Source of the DNA: Companilactobacillus hulinensis | GTDB taxonomy: Bacteria > Bacillota > Bacilli > Lactobacillales > Lactobacillaceae | NCBI RefSeq assembly: GCF_003946555.1 | Contig: NZ_RHOO01000018.1 | Span: 1-48,865 of the forward strand | Length of the DNA: 48,865 nt | Reading direction: 5' to 3' | Shown: positions 1-8,383 of the stretch, in pieces | How the letters are laid out: each line of letters starts with the position of its first letter | How positions within the stretch are numbered: position 1 is the first letter of the stretch | Notes under the pieces: model-generated | Told to the model about the DNA's origin: nothing | Databases searched by the model: none | The model's input: the letters and a program-made list of their open reading frames with translations, nothing else | Translations under genes and position numbers: made by a program

Positions 1-171
1 TATTCTCCTATACAAATAATTAGTATATAGTTCTTAAATTAACTACTTTGTTGCTTTTTATTTTGATATGTTGGAGTATAGAATTAGGATAAAGAAGTTG
101 TTGTTTAACTATGTATGTAACTGAGCTTCCCGCGTAAACATGCGACTCAAAACAACTTATTTTGTTAACTA

Positions 172-208
172 CAAAAAATCTCACATTTACTAAGTAAATA
201 CGAGATTT
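172..208 (-). terminator. Terminator of the ABC exporter operon
   Basis: Read on the minus strand, an outer 7-bp stem (AAATCTC at 176-182 with GAGATTT at 202-208) encloses a second stem (ATTTAC at 185-190 with GTAAAT at 194-199). A run of T follows on the minus strand (A at 173-178 on the plus strand). It lies 18 bases past the permease stop codon. I see no gene in bases 1-171. Confidence 0.75.
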
Positions 209-225
209 CTTTGGGTTAAACTTGT

Positions 226-2777
226 TTAGTCGACGGATTTCAAAGCACCAAGCATGTCAACATTTCTTATTTTCCTCGCCATAAACATCATTACAATAAT
301 TGAGAAGGCAATAGTCATTGATACTGATAGGGCAAAGTTTGACCAGAACAATGTCATATCTGCCATTGCGGTTTCGGGTGGGAGTGTTTGCATGATGTAG
401 TTATGAAGCTGCGTTCCACCGATATACCCTAGAATGATGCCAATTAACGTTAGAATGAACGTCTCACGATAGATGTACATTACTACTTCCATTGGATAGA
501 ATCCTAGGACTTTAATTGTAGATAATTCACGAATTCTTTCGGATACATTGATATTAGTTAGTGTGAATAAAACAACGAAGGCAAGTAATGAAGCGGCGAT
601 AATGATAATTAACACCAAATTATTAAGTCCATTTAAAATATTATTGATGGTTTGTTTGGCATCGTCAGATTGTATAACAGTAGTTGAAGCATGTTGTTTG
701 GTTAGTTGTCTTGAGACAGCGTCAATATTTGACGCTGAACGATTCTTTAACCTAATCATAATTGAATTGTATACAACAGATTTACCAAAAACTTTTGAAT
801 AATAGTTAGAGTTCATATATATATCATGTCCAGCGTACATTTCCGTAATAGCAGATACTTTTATACGATATTTGTTTCCAACTGAATCTTTAATGGTCAT
901 CTTGTCACCAACTGAGACGTTCATTATTTTGGCAAGCTTTTGAGTGATGACAGAGCCGTTGTTTGATAATACTATCTTCTTATGAGTATTTGGCTTTTTC
1001 AAAGTTACATATTTTGAAAAAGTATTCTCTGATTTTGGTACAATCATGGATATCTGTTGGTTATTGATCATTGTTGTATTTCTAGAAGTAACATTTTCAT
1101 AATGGATTGTGGTTTTACCCTCTAGTCCGTTTATACTTTTAGCTTTGTTCTTGTATTTCTTAATATTATTGGAATTATCAGAAGTGTTGTACATTCCAAT
1201 AATGTCGTAATGAACAATGTCTTTGTACTGTGTCGATACGATTCCACTCAGTGAATCTTTAATACCAAATCCAGTAATAAGTAAGGCCGTACAACCTAAT
1301 ACACCAACGATAGTCATTAGTGATTTGAATTTATATCTGAACAAATTACGCAATGTAACTTTATAGTTAAATGATAGCTTCTTCCAAATAAATGGAATAT
1401 TCTCTAAGATTATTTTAGAGCCTTTTTTTGGTGGCTTAGGTAACATCAAGGTTGCTGGGACTTCTTTAAGCGATATTCCAGCAATATATACAGCAGGTAA
1501 TACGGTACAAGCTATGGTGATTACAAAAGAAATCCCGATCCATGACCATGAAGGTGATGTTTGGAAGTTTGGAATAACAAAGTTTGCGGCGTATGCTTCA
1601 AAGATTCGCTTAGGTAAAAATGTTGTCCCAAGCCATGCACCAATTGAGGTACCAATGATGCTTGAAGTGATGCCATATAGTAAGAATACTTTCATGGCAT
1701 CGAATTTTGTATATCCCAGAGCTCTAAGTGTGCCGAGTTCAAGACGTTTTTCTTCACCCATCCTAGACATAGTAATCAACACAACGAGAATTGCTACAGC
1801 AAAGAAAATCAATGGGAATGTGTTAGATAGAATGTCGATTCTTTTGGCATCTTCTCCGAATTGATTATATCCGGAGTTGTAATCATTTCTTGATTTAATT
1901 GTGTAGGTTAGGCCGTTGGCCATATTTGATACTGAATTCTTTTCTTTTGAAATGATGGATGCAGCTTGATTACCATATAAGGCGGTGAGGGGAGCAGCCT
2001 TGGCGTCTATCTTTTTATAAGAAGACTGTATGATTCTTTTTTTCGATCCTGAACCATTCTTTTAATAGTGGGTTCTGATTGAGAAATATTTTTTTCGACC
2101 TGCTTTTCGTAACTATCAGAATAACTTGAGCCTTTTAGGTTGTTATAACTAATTAATGCAACTGTTGGATTGTTTGACTTAAAGGCAGATTTTGAGACGA
2201 CACCGTATGTATCTATTTGACCGGTTCCAACGGTAGTTGTTCCTAAGTTTTGCTTTAGCAAATAGTCAGATGATGTGATGAAACCGACTACTTTATATTT
2301 ATTATTTTTTAATTCAGATGTGGCGTCTCCAGACTTATTTTTCAAAGTGATATATGAACCAATTTCATATTTGCCTTTATCACGGTTATTTAAGGTGATC
2401 TCATGATTATTTTTTGGTAAATGTCCAGATATGAGTTGATTCGTAGATAACTTAGTTGTTTCAGCTTGAATTCTAATGCTGGTGTTTGACCCCGAAATAA
2501 GACCATCAGTACTGTTGGTAAACTCGATTGCTTTTAAGTGATCGAGTTTTTTTAGTTTTTTCTGATCAACTTCAGATATATTGGCATTACTTCTTATTTC
2601 AGCATCGGCCATATTATGTATTGAATAGTAATCATTAGCGGTTTGTCGCATGTCGTTACCAGTAACCTTGAGTCCAATCAAGATGAATACACCTAAGGCT
2701 AGTAATATCGAAATGGATATGAATCGTGCAATTGAGAATTTAAACTCTCTTAAAATATTTTTGTTTAGTATTTTCAT
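226..2777 (-). pseudogene. FtsX-type ABC transporter permease, frameshifted
   Basis: This would be an ABC exporter permease of about 850 residues in the MacB/FtsX style. It appears as two open frames: an N-terminal piece ending at 2007 and a C-terminal piece whose frame is open well upstream of its first Met at 1923. The N-terminal piece has one membrane segment and then an extracellular domain. The C-terminal piece has an FtsX core (helix, then MGEEKRLELGTLRALGY), more helices, a second extracellular domain and a final FtsX core. The frames join at seven A on the coding strand (2037-2043 on the plus strand). One more A, or a -1 slip there, gives DRKKRIIQSSYKKIDAK and restores the full protein. 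I prefer ATG at 2777 with AGGTG upstream, although GTG at 2786 directly follows the ATPase stop. It could be a real mutation, a sequencing error or a slippage site. Confidence 0.85.
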
Positions 2778-2786
2778 ATTATTCAC

Positions 2787-3488
2787 CTACCACTCGATCT
2801 TTTCTACGGGAGTAGGGGAGACGTTCAATGTGTCGAGCTTTACCTTGCCATCACTTAATTCAATTACATGATCAGCCATTGGTTTGATCATTCCATTATG
2901 AGTAACGATGATGACATTCTTTTGTGAATTATGACAAAAGTCTTGAAGCATTTTTAAAATATTTTTGCCTGTCTTGTAGTCTAAGGCACCTGTAGGTTCG
3001 TCACACAACAGTAAGTCGGGATTCTTGGCAATAGCTCGTGCAATTGAGACTCTCTGTTGTTCACCTCCAGATAATTCAGCTGGGAAACTGTCGACACGGT
3101 CGCTTAATCCAACATCGTTCATAACTTTGATTGGATCCAGTGCATCGGGAACGATTTGAGAAGCTAACTCAACATTTTCCAATGAAGTCAGATTAGGGAT
3201 AAGGTTATAAAATTGAAAAACAAAACCGACTGATTTACGACGATAGGTTGTCATTTGTCTGGTTGAGTAATCAGATATATCTGTATTGTCGATTATTAGT
3301 TGGCCACTAGTACTAGAGTCCATTCCACCTAAGATATTGAGTAGGGTAGATTTACCGGCACCAGATTCACCGACGATAATGGTAAGCTCTCCCTTATCTA
3401 AGTTAAAGTTAATATCGTTGTTCGCATAAAAGTCGTGACCATTAATTTTATATATTTTAGAACTATGTTTTACTTCGATGTATGACAT
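2787..3488 (-). CDS. ABC transporter ATP-binding protein (MacB/LolD type)
   Basis: This is the cytoplasmic ATPase that would energise the neighbouring FtsX-type permease. The 233 residues contain all the ABC motifs in order: Walker [10 protein letters not shown] (about 38-46), Q-loop FQFYNL, signature LSGGEQQR, Walker [13 protein letters not shown] and the switch His in VTHNG. Length and motifs fit the MacB/LolD/YknY group, which often exports peptides, antibiotics or lipoproteins or senses envelope stress. The substrate cannot be read from sequence. The start at 3488 has AAGGAG upstream. The stop codon lies directly beside the permease start region, so the two are translationally coupled. 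The divergent TetR-type gene at 3598 is the obvious candidate regulator. Confidence 0.92.
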   Translation of the reverse strand: MSYIEVKHSSKIYKINGHDFYANNDINFNLDKGELTIIVGESGAGKSTLLNILGGMDSSTSGQLIIDNTDISDYSTRQMTTYRRKSVGFVFQFYNLIPNLTSLENVELASQIVPDALDPIKVMNDVGLSDRVDSFPAELSGGEQQRVSIARAIAKNPDLLLCDEPTGALDYKTGKNILKMLQDFCHNSQKNVIIVTHNGMIKPMADHVIELSDGKVKLDTLNVSPTPVEKIEW

Positions 3489-3508
3489 GTTATAATCTCC
3501 TTATATAA

Positions 3509-3582
3509 ACAATGTGTTGCTTTAATAAAAGACTAAACTATAGATTGTTTCACAGCAACCATCAATAAATGACAATGTGTTG
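3509..3582. promoter_or_regulatory. Repeated 11-bp motif between divergent ABC operon and TetR gene
   Basis: ACAATGTGTTG occurs twice in the same orientation, at 3509-3519 and 3572-3582, in the only 109 bases separating the ABC operon from the TetR-type gene. The copies are 63 bp apart, close to six helical turns, so a protein could bind both on one face of the DNA. Each copy has weak dyad character (CAA....TTG). It is a candidate operator for the adjacent regulator; no binding is shown. Confidence 0.45.
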
Positions 3583-3597
3583 GATTAAGGAGGCAAA

Positions 3598-4221
3598 ATG
3601 TTGGAAAGACAAACAAAAACTGGTGATAAAATAAAAAAAGCCTTCATCAATTTGATGAAGACTAAAGGATTTGAACATTTGACTATCAGTGATATTACTT
3701 CACAAGCTCAGATCAATCGCAGTACATTTTATGCTCACTATGAGGATAAGTATGCATTAGAGAAACATTTTGAAGACAGCATTTTGAATGAATTAAGTGA
3801 GACGCTCAATAAGAATTTGAGTTCTACAATGAAGTATCAAAATGTTAATGATGGCGTTGAAGCATATCCGGTGATCAATACGATAATGGACTACGTTAAT
3901 TCTGAGTTCGATTTGGTAAAGGCTCTGATGCTAAGTACCGGAACTACTTTTGAAATGCGCGTAAAAAACGTTCTACGACAGGTCATTGATCAAGGATTGT
4001 ATTTGAAAAAAGGAAATGACAAGATGGTTAATCAAATTCCAAATGATTATGCATATGAAATAATTGTTTCTGGATTGCTTGATACTATCAAATATTGGCT
4101 ATCTAAGGACGAGCCGGAAGATGTTGATACAATCGTAGATATCATTATGAAAACACGTTACCTAAGCCCGTATGACTTATTAGGCGTTGATAATCAATTT
4201 GGTAACGCCATTAAGGTTTGA
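3598..4221 (+). CDS. TetR/AcrR family transcriptional regulator
   Basis: This is a 207-residue predicted DNA-binding regulator. The N-terminal helix-turn-helix is clear: KKAFINLMKTKGFEHLT, then ISDITSQAQINRSTFYAHYEDKYALEKH (about residues 13-56), the typical TetR arrangement with the STFYxHYxDK recognition helix. The remaining 150 residues should form the helical ligand and dimer domain; the family is variable there and no ligand is evident. The start at 3598 follows AAGGAGG. The gene diverges from the ABC exporter operon across 109 bases that hold a repeated 11-bp motif, so control of the exporter and of itself is likely. Its 3' end overlaps the end of the convergent Rgg-like gene by 11 bases. 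Confidence 0.9.
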   Translation: MLERQTKTGDKIKKAFINLMKTKGFEHLTISDITSQAQINRSTFYAHYEDKYALEKHFEDSILNELSETLNKNLSSTMKYQNVNDGVEAYPVINTIMDYVNSEFDLVKALMLSTGTTFEMRVKNVLRQVIDQGLYLKKGNDKMVNQIPNDYAYEIIVSGLLDTIKYWLSKDEPEDVDTIVDIIMKTRYLSPYDLLGVDNQFGNAIKV

Positions 4222-5095
4222 TCTTTAACTCATTTATATTGTGGGACTCCATTACCTGTTTAACTTTGTCCAGTAGAGGCTGATTATTATTGTATTCAGC
4301 AAAGGCAATGGCAGTTGTTAACGAATGACTCAGCTTATTGTAGTCTATAGGATCAATGTTGAGAGTGTTAATGGCGCTTAAGTAGAATAAGGTGTCCGTG
4401 AATTCAGCAGTAAAGTATTTGGGAAATTTATGCAATCCAGCATTAATTAGAATGTTGCTGCGACCGTATTGCTTATTTTTCGTGTACCAGTCGGATATCT
4501 CGACTATGATTCGGCGATAGTAATAATATTCACTACTTGAATTGATCACCAAGTTATCGATACTTGAATATGCCAAATCAAAATAATAGTCGGTTTTAAC
4601 GGATTGATTATTACTGTGATAGATTATGCCTAGTTCAGCGTAAAGAATCGTACCCCAAAATGTTTTCCGATTACTGAGCAATTCTAGTGAATAGCTTAAT
4701 TGAAATATAGCTTCTTCTGAGTCATTATTTGATTCAGAAATTAAAGCTAATAAGAAATGTAAATGTGCCTTTTCCGAAGAGGGGAGGGCACTTTCTTTTA
4801 TTTCAGGGATTGTATCGTGAATGAATTCAGTTCTGTGATCCTGGAACGCTTCGTCCATGTCCTTGAATTTATCTAAGTAAAGATTGCTTGAGGGCAGTGA
4901 AGAAAATTCTGAGAAGACTTCATTTAATGTTAATTGTAACTTTTGGCAGATCGATATTAGGACACTGATCGATGGCGAAATATTCTGGTTTTCTATCTTG
5001 CTTATTATAGCTTGTGTGCAGATTCCGTCAGCTAGTTCTGTTTGATTTAGATTCAATGATTTACGTTTATCTTGAATAACTTGTCCTAAAAGCAT
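4211..5095 (-). CDS. Rgg/PlcR-like XRE transcriptional regulator
   Basis: This is a 294-residue regulator with an N-terminal XRE helix-turn-helix (about 5-60: GQVIQDKRKSLNLNQTELADG, then AIISKIENQNISPSISVLISIC) followed by a long helical region typical of the TPR-like domain in Rgg, GadR, MutR and PlcR proteins. Members of that group are commonly controlled by short secreted peptides. I see no pheromone gene next to this one, so a peptide ligand is only a possibility. The start at 5095 has an AGGTT-like ribosome-binding site. The upstream region has two copies of a TATTAC-N5-GTAATA palindrome, which suggests autoregulation. The gene is convergent with, and overlaps by 11 bases, the TetR-type gene. 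Confidence 0.85.
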   Translation of the reverse strand: MLLGQVIQDKRKSLNLNQTELADGICTQAIISKIENQNISPSISVLISICQKLQLTLNEVFSEFSSLPSSNLYLDKFKDMDEAFQDHRTEFIHDTIPEIKESALPSSEKAHLHFLLALISESNNDSEEAIFQLSYSLELLSNRKTFWGTILYAELGIIYHSNNQSVKTDYYFDLAYSSIDNLVINSSSEYYYYRRIIVEISDWYTKNKQYGRSNILINAGLHKFPKYFTAEFTDTLFYLSAINTLNIDPIDYNKLSHSLTTAIAFAEYNNNQPLLDKVKQVMESHNINELKIKP

Positions 5096-5403
5096 GTTTG
5101 AACCTCCGTAATATTACTAATAGTAATAAATATAACTTTTATAAAATCGATATATTACATATAGTAATATTAATTCACTAGTAATTCCAGAATTAAGCGT
5201 TATGAATCTTTATACTAATTTTCTCAACGAATATAACGGTGTGGTAATGATATTTACTAAAACTGTTTAAAACTAGTTTTGTGCCACAATCTGACTATGC
5301 AATATTTGTAATGTTGTAACTCTATAAATCTCAAGAGATATGAATTTAAGGACAAAAAAATAGTGAGTCCAAAGACTCACTATGATCAAAATCAGTTGTA
5401 ATT
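5096..5403. promoter_or_regulatory. Rgg-like gene control region with two TATTAC-N5-GTAATA palindromes
   Basis: This gene-free stretch of 308 bases lies upstream of the Rgg-like gene. Two palindromes share TATTAC-N5-GTAATA. One spans 5112-5128 (7-bp arms around AAT) and the other 5152-5170 (7-bp arms around ATATA). Their centres are 41 bp apart, about four helical turns. A half site, GTAATT, follows at about 5181. These are good candidates for the operator of the Rgg-like protein. Apart from the terminator at 5353-5383, I see nothing else in the stretch. Confidence 0.55.
5353..5383 (-). terminator. Terminator of the small HTH-like gene
   Basis: A 10-bp perfect stem (5360-5369 with 5374-5383) has a CAAA loop. 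On the minus strand it is followed by a run of seven T. It lies 20 bases past the stop codon of the gene at 5404-5589. Confidence 0.85.
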
Positions 5404-5589
5404 TTATTGATGCAATTTGATGTATTCCAAGATAATTTTCTTCTCATCAGCAGTTGGTTCGTAATCACCTGATTTTAGGTTATGAATTCTCTCAACTGAA
5501 AGGTGACTTTCAAATGCAAATTGAGTATCATTCATATTCTTATCACGTTCAAATTGAATAATTGTTTCAGCTATACTTGGTTTCTCCAT
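5404..5589 (-). CDS. Small HTH-like protein of 61 residues
   Basis: This small cytoplasmic protein resembles a single XRE-type helix-turn-helix: ETIIQFERDKNMNDTQFAFESHLSVERIHNLKSGDYEPTADE reads as helix, turn, recognition helix (HLSVERIHNLK) and trailing helix. I believe it belongs to a lactobacillus-specific small family (NCBI name LBP_cg2779-like), recalled and not checked. It has a good GGAGG ribosome-binding site, a TATGAT -10 element upstream on the same strand and its own hairpin terminator, so it is probably a single-gene unit. Its role and targets are unknown. With only one domain, it could bind DNA as a dimer or modulate a larger XRE protein. Confidence 0.75.
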   Translation of the reverse strand: MEKPSIAETIIQFERDKNMNDTQFAFESHLSVERIHNLKSGDYEPTADEKKIILEYIKLHQ

Positions 5590-5648
5590 AAATAATAACC
5601 TCCGATAAGTCCATCATATCATTTAAGACTTAATTAATTGAGTATTTT

Positions 5649-6311
5649 TTAAAAAGTTGACCATCTTGTAAGTGGCCAGTAACGCCATTTAACTTCACCA
5701 ACAATTGCTTTCTTACTAATGAAGCCAATAATACGACTATCCTTTGAAACTGTTCTGTGATCTCCCATAACGAAGTAGGAACCAGCAGGAACTTTGTTTG
5801 TGTCTTGAATCTTGTTCAAAGTTGAACTGCTGTATCGCTGCTGCCATTCAGGTGCGGTTTTGGCAAGTTGGCTTAGCGTGAAGTCATATGTATAACTGTA
5901 AGCTTTGCCAGCATAGATGCTTGTGTCAGGTTCCTTTTTCTTAGAACCAGCATCCAAGAAGCTCTCATCAAATTTCTTGCCATTTACGTACATTTTGTTG
6001 TTCTTTGAAACAACAGTATCGCCAGGTAATCCGATGATTCTCTTAATATAAAAGGAACCAGGTTCATCAGGTGCTTTTAGAACAACGACATCACCACGTG
6101 TTAAGTTGGTATGTCGGACGGCAATTAACTTCTCACCGTTTTCAAACGTGGGCTGCATGGACGGTCCTGAAACCTTATCGTTTGAAAATACAAACTGCAT
6201 AAGCAGAAAGAACACGGCATAGATTGCTGCCGTTAAAGCAATGGTTTGCAGCCAAAACTTCCAGCCGCTTTCTTCTTTTTCCGGCGGTCGTCTTGTATTA
6301 TTTCTATTCAT
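5649..6311 (-). CDS. lepB: Signal peptidase I
   Basis: This membrane serine protease removes signal peptides from proteins exported by the Sec system. After a charged N-terminus there is one membrane segment (about residues 20-42, LQTIALTAAIYAVFFLLMQF). The catalytic Ser follows in SGPSMQPTF (about 53-61), the catalytic Lys is in YIKRIIGLPGDTV (about 93-105), and the conserved GDHR box is at about 185. The 220 residues are slightly longer than the roughly 180-190 of Bacillus SipS. The extra length is an insert of about 40 residues between the LPGDTV and GDHR boxes. The start at 6311 follows GAGGTG. The secreted CAP/SLAP protein at 46361 would be one substrate. Confidence 0.95.
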   Translation of the reverse strand: MNRNNTRRPPEKEESGWKFWLQTIALTAAIYAVFFLLMQFVFSNDKVSGPSMQPTFENGEKLIAVRHTNLTRGDVVVLKAPDEPGSFYIKRIIGLPGDTVVSKNNKMYVNGKKFDESFLDAGSKKKEPDTSIYAGKAYSYTYDFTLSQLAKTAPEWQQRYSSSTLNKIQDTNKVPAGSYFVMGDHRTVSKDSRIIGFISKKAIVGEVKWRYWPLTRWSTF

Positions 6312-6394
6312 ATTTCACCTCATACATGTACTACTTAGAATATTACACTTTTTCGGAATTATTGGAAATAAATGTGTAGTTTTCAATTAAATTT

Positions 6395-6427
6395 TTGCCA
6401 AAACGTAAACAAAATTTATTGTATAAT
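6395..6427 (+). promoter_or_regulatory. Promoter of the acyltransferase gene
   Basis: A perfect TATAAT (6422-6427) lies 26 bases upstream of the chosen start. TTGCCA at 6395-6400 is the best -35 match, but the 21-bp gap is long. The TATAAT sits inside the longest possible reading frame, which is why starts upstream of it were rejected. Confidence 0.5.
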
Positions 6428-6452
6428 GAAAAAAAGTTATACATTAGGGGGG

Positions 6453-7490
6453 ATGAGGGTGCGAAGTAGGGTAGTATACTGGGATTTAATTAGAATCGTA
6501 GCGATGCTCGGTGTCATAATGAACCATGCAACCGCCAATGCACTGGCCAAAATGTCATATATTGAAAACTGGAATTTTGCTAGTGTCATGATTTGCATCG
6601 TGACTCCTGCGGTCCCATTATTTTTTATGATCAGTGGCGCTGCAATACTTAATAGTCCGCGAACTTACAACATTGGGCGTATTTTTAGAAGAAGATTATT
6701 TAGGATCATTGTTCCATATGTAATGTGGTCATTTATTTCATTGGTCACATTTGAATTTATGGATCACCAACATTTTTCATGGACACCAATTTGGAACACA
6801 ATGATGATGATTTTTCATAAGCCCACATTTGAGGCATTTTGGTTTTTATATCCATTAATAGGCTTCTATTTATTATCACCGCTGCTTAAAGCGATGGTTG
6901 ACCACGCTGATACAAAACTATTGGATTATGCAATTATTATTTGGTTTGTTACCAATTTCTTGCTACCGGTGTTATCGCAATCACTTCCCAAACCATGGCC
7001 TAAGATATTAGATGTCTATAGTATGGGTAGTTTGATGTTCTTAGCCAAGTCGTTAGGATACTTTATTCTGGGTTATCGTTTGACTTTGGTCAAGAAGATC
7101 AGATTGAAACCAATAGTTAATATTTTATTGAGCTTCATAGTCCTGGTAGTGATGATATTTGTAAATTATCTTAACTATAAATACAAAAATATCAATATTC
7201 CTATTATTGGATATGCTCCAGCAATTTTGACGCCACTTTTAGCAAGTTTAAACTTTTTATTCTTTAAGCAGATTGGTAGTACACTATCCGCAAAAGAAGC
7301 CAGAATTGTAGAATATATTGCACCACTAACGTATGGCGTCTATTTGATACATGGCATCGGAATTAGAATTGCACAAAACTTTACTAAGGATTTGAATTTC
7401 ACGTTAATATTTTTGATTGCAGCAGGATTTTCTTTAGCTGTGATCTGGATAGTTTATCGGATTCCATTTATAAATAAGCTTTTGTCGTAA
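6453..7490 (+). CDS. Membrane acyltransferase, acyltransferase-3 family
   Basis: This is an integral membrane protein of about 345 residues and some ten membrane segments, in the acyltransferase-3 (OafA/YrhL/WecH) family. The family transfers acetyl or other acyl groups to cell-surface sugars or peptidoglycan. The signature is at the N-terminus: YWDLIRIVAMLGVIMNHA, with the conserved His in the first helix, then a second helix with PLFFMISGAAIL and the RRRLFRIIVPYVMWS motif. The acceptor cannot be deduced. The frame is open from 6372, but that start lies before a TATAAT box. AGGGGGG directly precedes ATG 6453 and sits better (7 bases) before GTG 6459, so GTG 6459 is a real alternative. It is followed 17 bases later by the methyltransferase-like gene. 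Confidence 0.85.
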   Translation: MRVRSRVVYWDLIRIVAMLGVIMNHATANALAKMSYIENWNFASVMICIVTPAVPLFFMISGAAILNSPRTYNIGRIFRRRLFRIIVPYVMWSFISLVTFEFMDHQHFSWTPIWNTMMMIFHKPTFEAFWFLYPLIGFYLLSPLLKAMVDHADTKLLDYAIIIWFVTNFLLPVLSQSLPKPWPKILDVYSMGSLMFLAKSLGYFILGYRLTLVKKIRLKPIVNILLSFIVLVVMIFVNYLNYKYKNINIPIIGYAPAILTPLLASLNFLFFKQIGSTLSAKEARIVEYIAPLTYGVYLIHGIGIRIAQNFTKDLNFTLIFLIAAGFSLAVIWIVYRIPFINKLLS

Positions 7491-7507
7491 AATATTGGAG
7501 GAATCGT

Positions 7508-8269
7508 ATGACTTACATTGAGAATTTAAGAGCGGATACCAAAAAATTACCTAATGGCAAAGTATTTAATGCTCGAATTAATTTTATGGAACACGCCTGT
7601 GAAGCACTCAGTAACAATGAACTTCCCAAGTACCATTTCCCACAGTTCCAATTGTCAGAAAAAGAAATAACTTCTTATTTAGAGAACAATATCAGTTTAG
7701 ATGAGATTGAATTTCAGGCCATGTCAGCGGATTTGAATACTTTCGATCATGATTTGGGTGAGTTCAGAACTTATCTCCAGACACGTTTTGGATACTGGGC
7801 AACTATTACCAAGGATTTTATGAAGGAATGGGCAGATGACTTTGGGGATGCTAAGTATCTTGAAGTTATGGCTGGCAATGGTTATATATCTAAGGAATTA
7901 CAAGCTCTAGGTAGAAGTTCAATTTGTACTGATAATAAGAGCTGGGCTAAGCAAAGTAAGACTGGTCACGATACTCTGGTTGATATTGAAGGACTCGATG
8001 CACTTTCAGCGATAGACAAATACCACGAACAAGTAGATTATGTGATTCTTGCTTGGAGTCCTGATCGAGACGTTGTTGATTATGATATACTTCAAAAGAT
8101 TCGTGAGTACGGGTTAATGCTGATAGTTATTGGTGAAAAATACGGTGCTACCAACAGCAAGAAGTTTTGGGATAACTCTGAGTTTGTTGATTATGGACCA
8201 ATTGATAAGTTGAATTCCATTTATTCAAGCTATGATTTGGTTCATGATAAAGTTTATCTGGTTAAATAA
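7508..8269 (+). CDS. SAM-dependent methyltransferase-like protein
   Basis: This 253-residue cytoplasmic protein has a probable class I SAM-binding fold in its C-terminal half. YLEVMAGNGYISKELQALG (about 119-137) matches motif I (E/DxxxGxG), an acidic residue follows the next strand (CTDNKS), and VDYVILAWSP resembles motif IV. The first 110 residues are helical and not recognised. I do not know the substrate. It starts at GGAGG-ATG 17 bases after the acyltransferase gene and ends at a hairpin terminator, so the two genes probably form a small operon, perhaps for a surface modification. That link is inference. Confidence 0.7.
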   Translation: MTYIENLRADTKKLPNGKVFNARINFMEHACEALSNNELPKYHFPQFQLSEKEITSYLENNISLDEIEFQAMSADLNTFDHDLGEFRTYLQTRFGYWATITKDFMKEWADDFGDAKYLEVMAGNGYISKELQALGRSSICTDNKSWAKQSKTGHDTLVDIEGLDALSAIDKYHEQVDYVILAWSPDRDVVDYDILQKIREYGLMLIVIGEKYGATNSKKFWDNSEFVDYGPIDKLNSIYSSYDLVHDKVYLVK

Positions 8270-8288
8270 AATAATTATTAGTGGTTTG

Positions 8289-8325
8289 AAACACTCTGTT
8301 CGTGATGGACCGAGTGTTTTTGTTG
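8289..8325 (+). terminator. Terminator of the acyltransferase/methyltransferase operon
   Basis: Arms AAACACTC (8289-8296) and GAGTGTTT (8312-8319) pair around a 15-base loop, followed by a T-rich tail. It lies 20 bases past the stop codon. Confidence 0.75.
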
Positions 8326-8383
8326 TTAATAGTGTAAAATAAGATATCAGATACAGATCGTTAAATATAGGTGATTATTAAAA

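Noticed and set aside
1924-2006. Two separate permease genes instead of one broken gene
   Set aside because: The C-terminal frame is open through this gap with no ribosome-binding site or start before 1923, and it joins the N-terminal frame with a single-base change at the A run.
6372-6452. Upstream extension of the acyltransferase frame
   Set aside because: It contains the perfect TATAAT box at 6422, and a strong AGGGGGG lies just before the later start.
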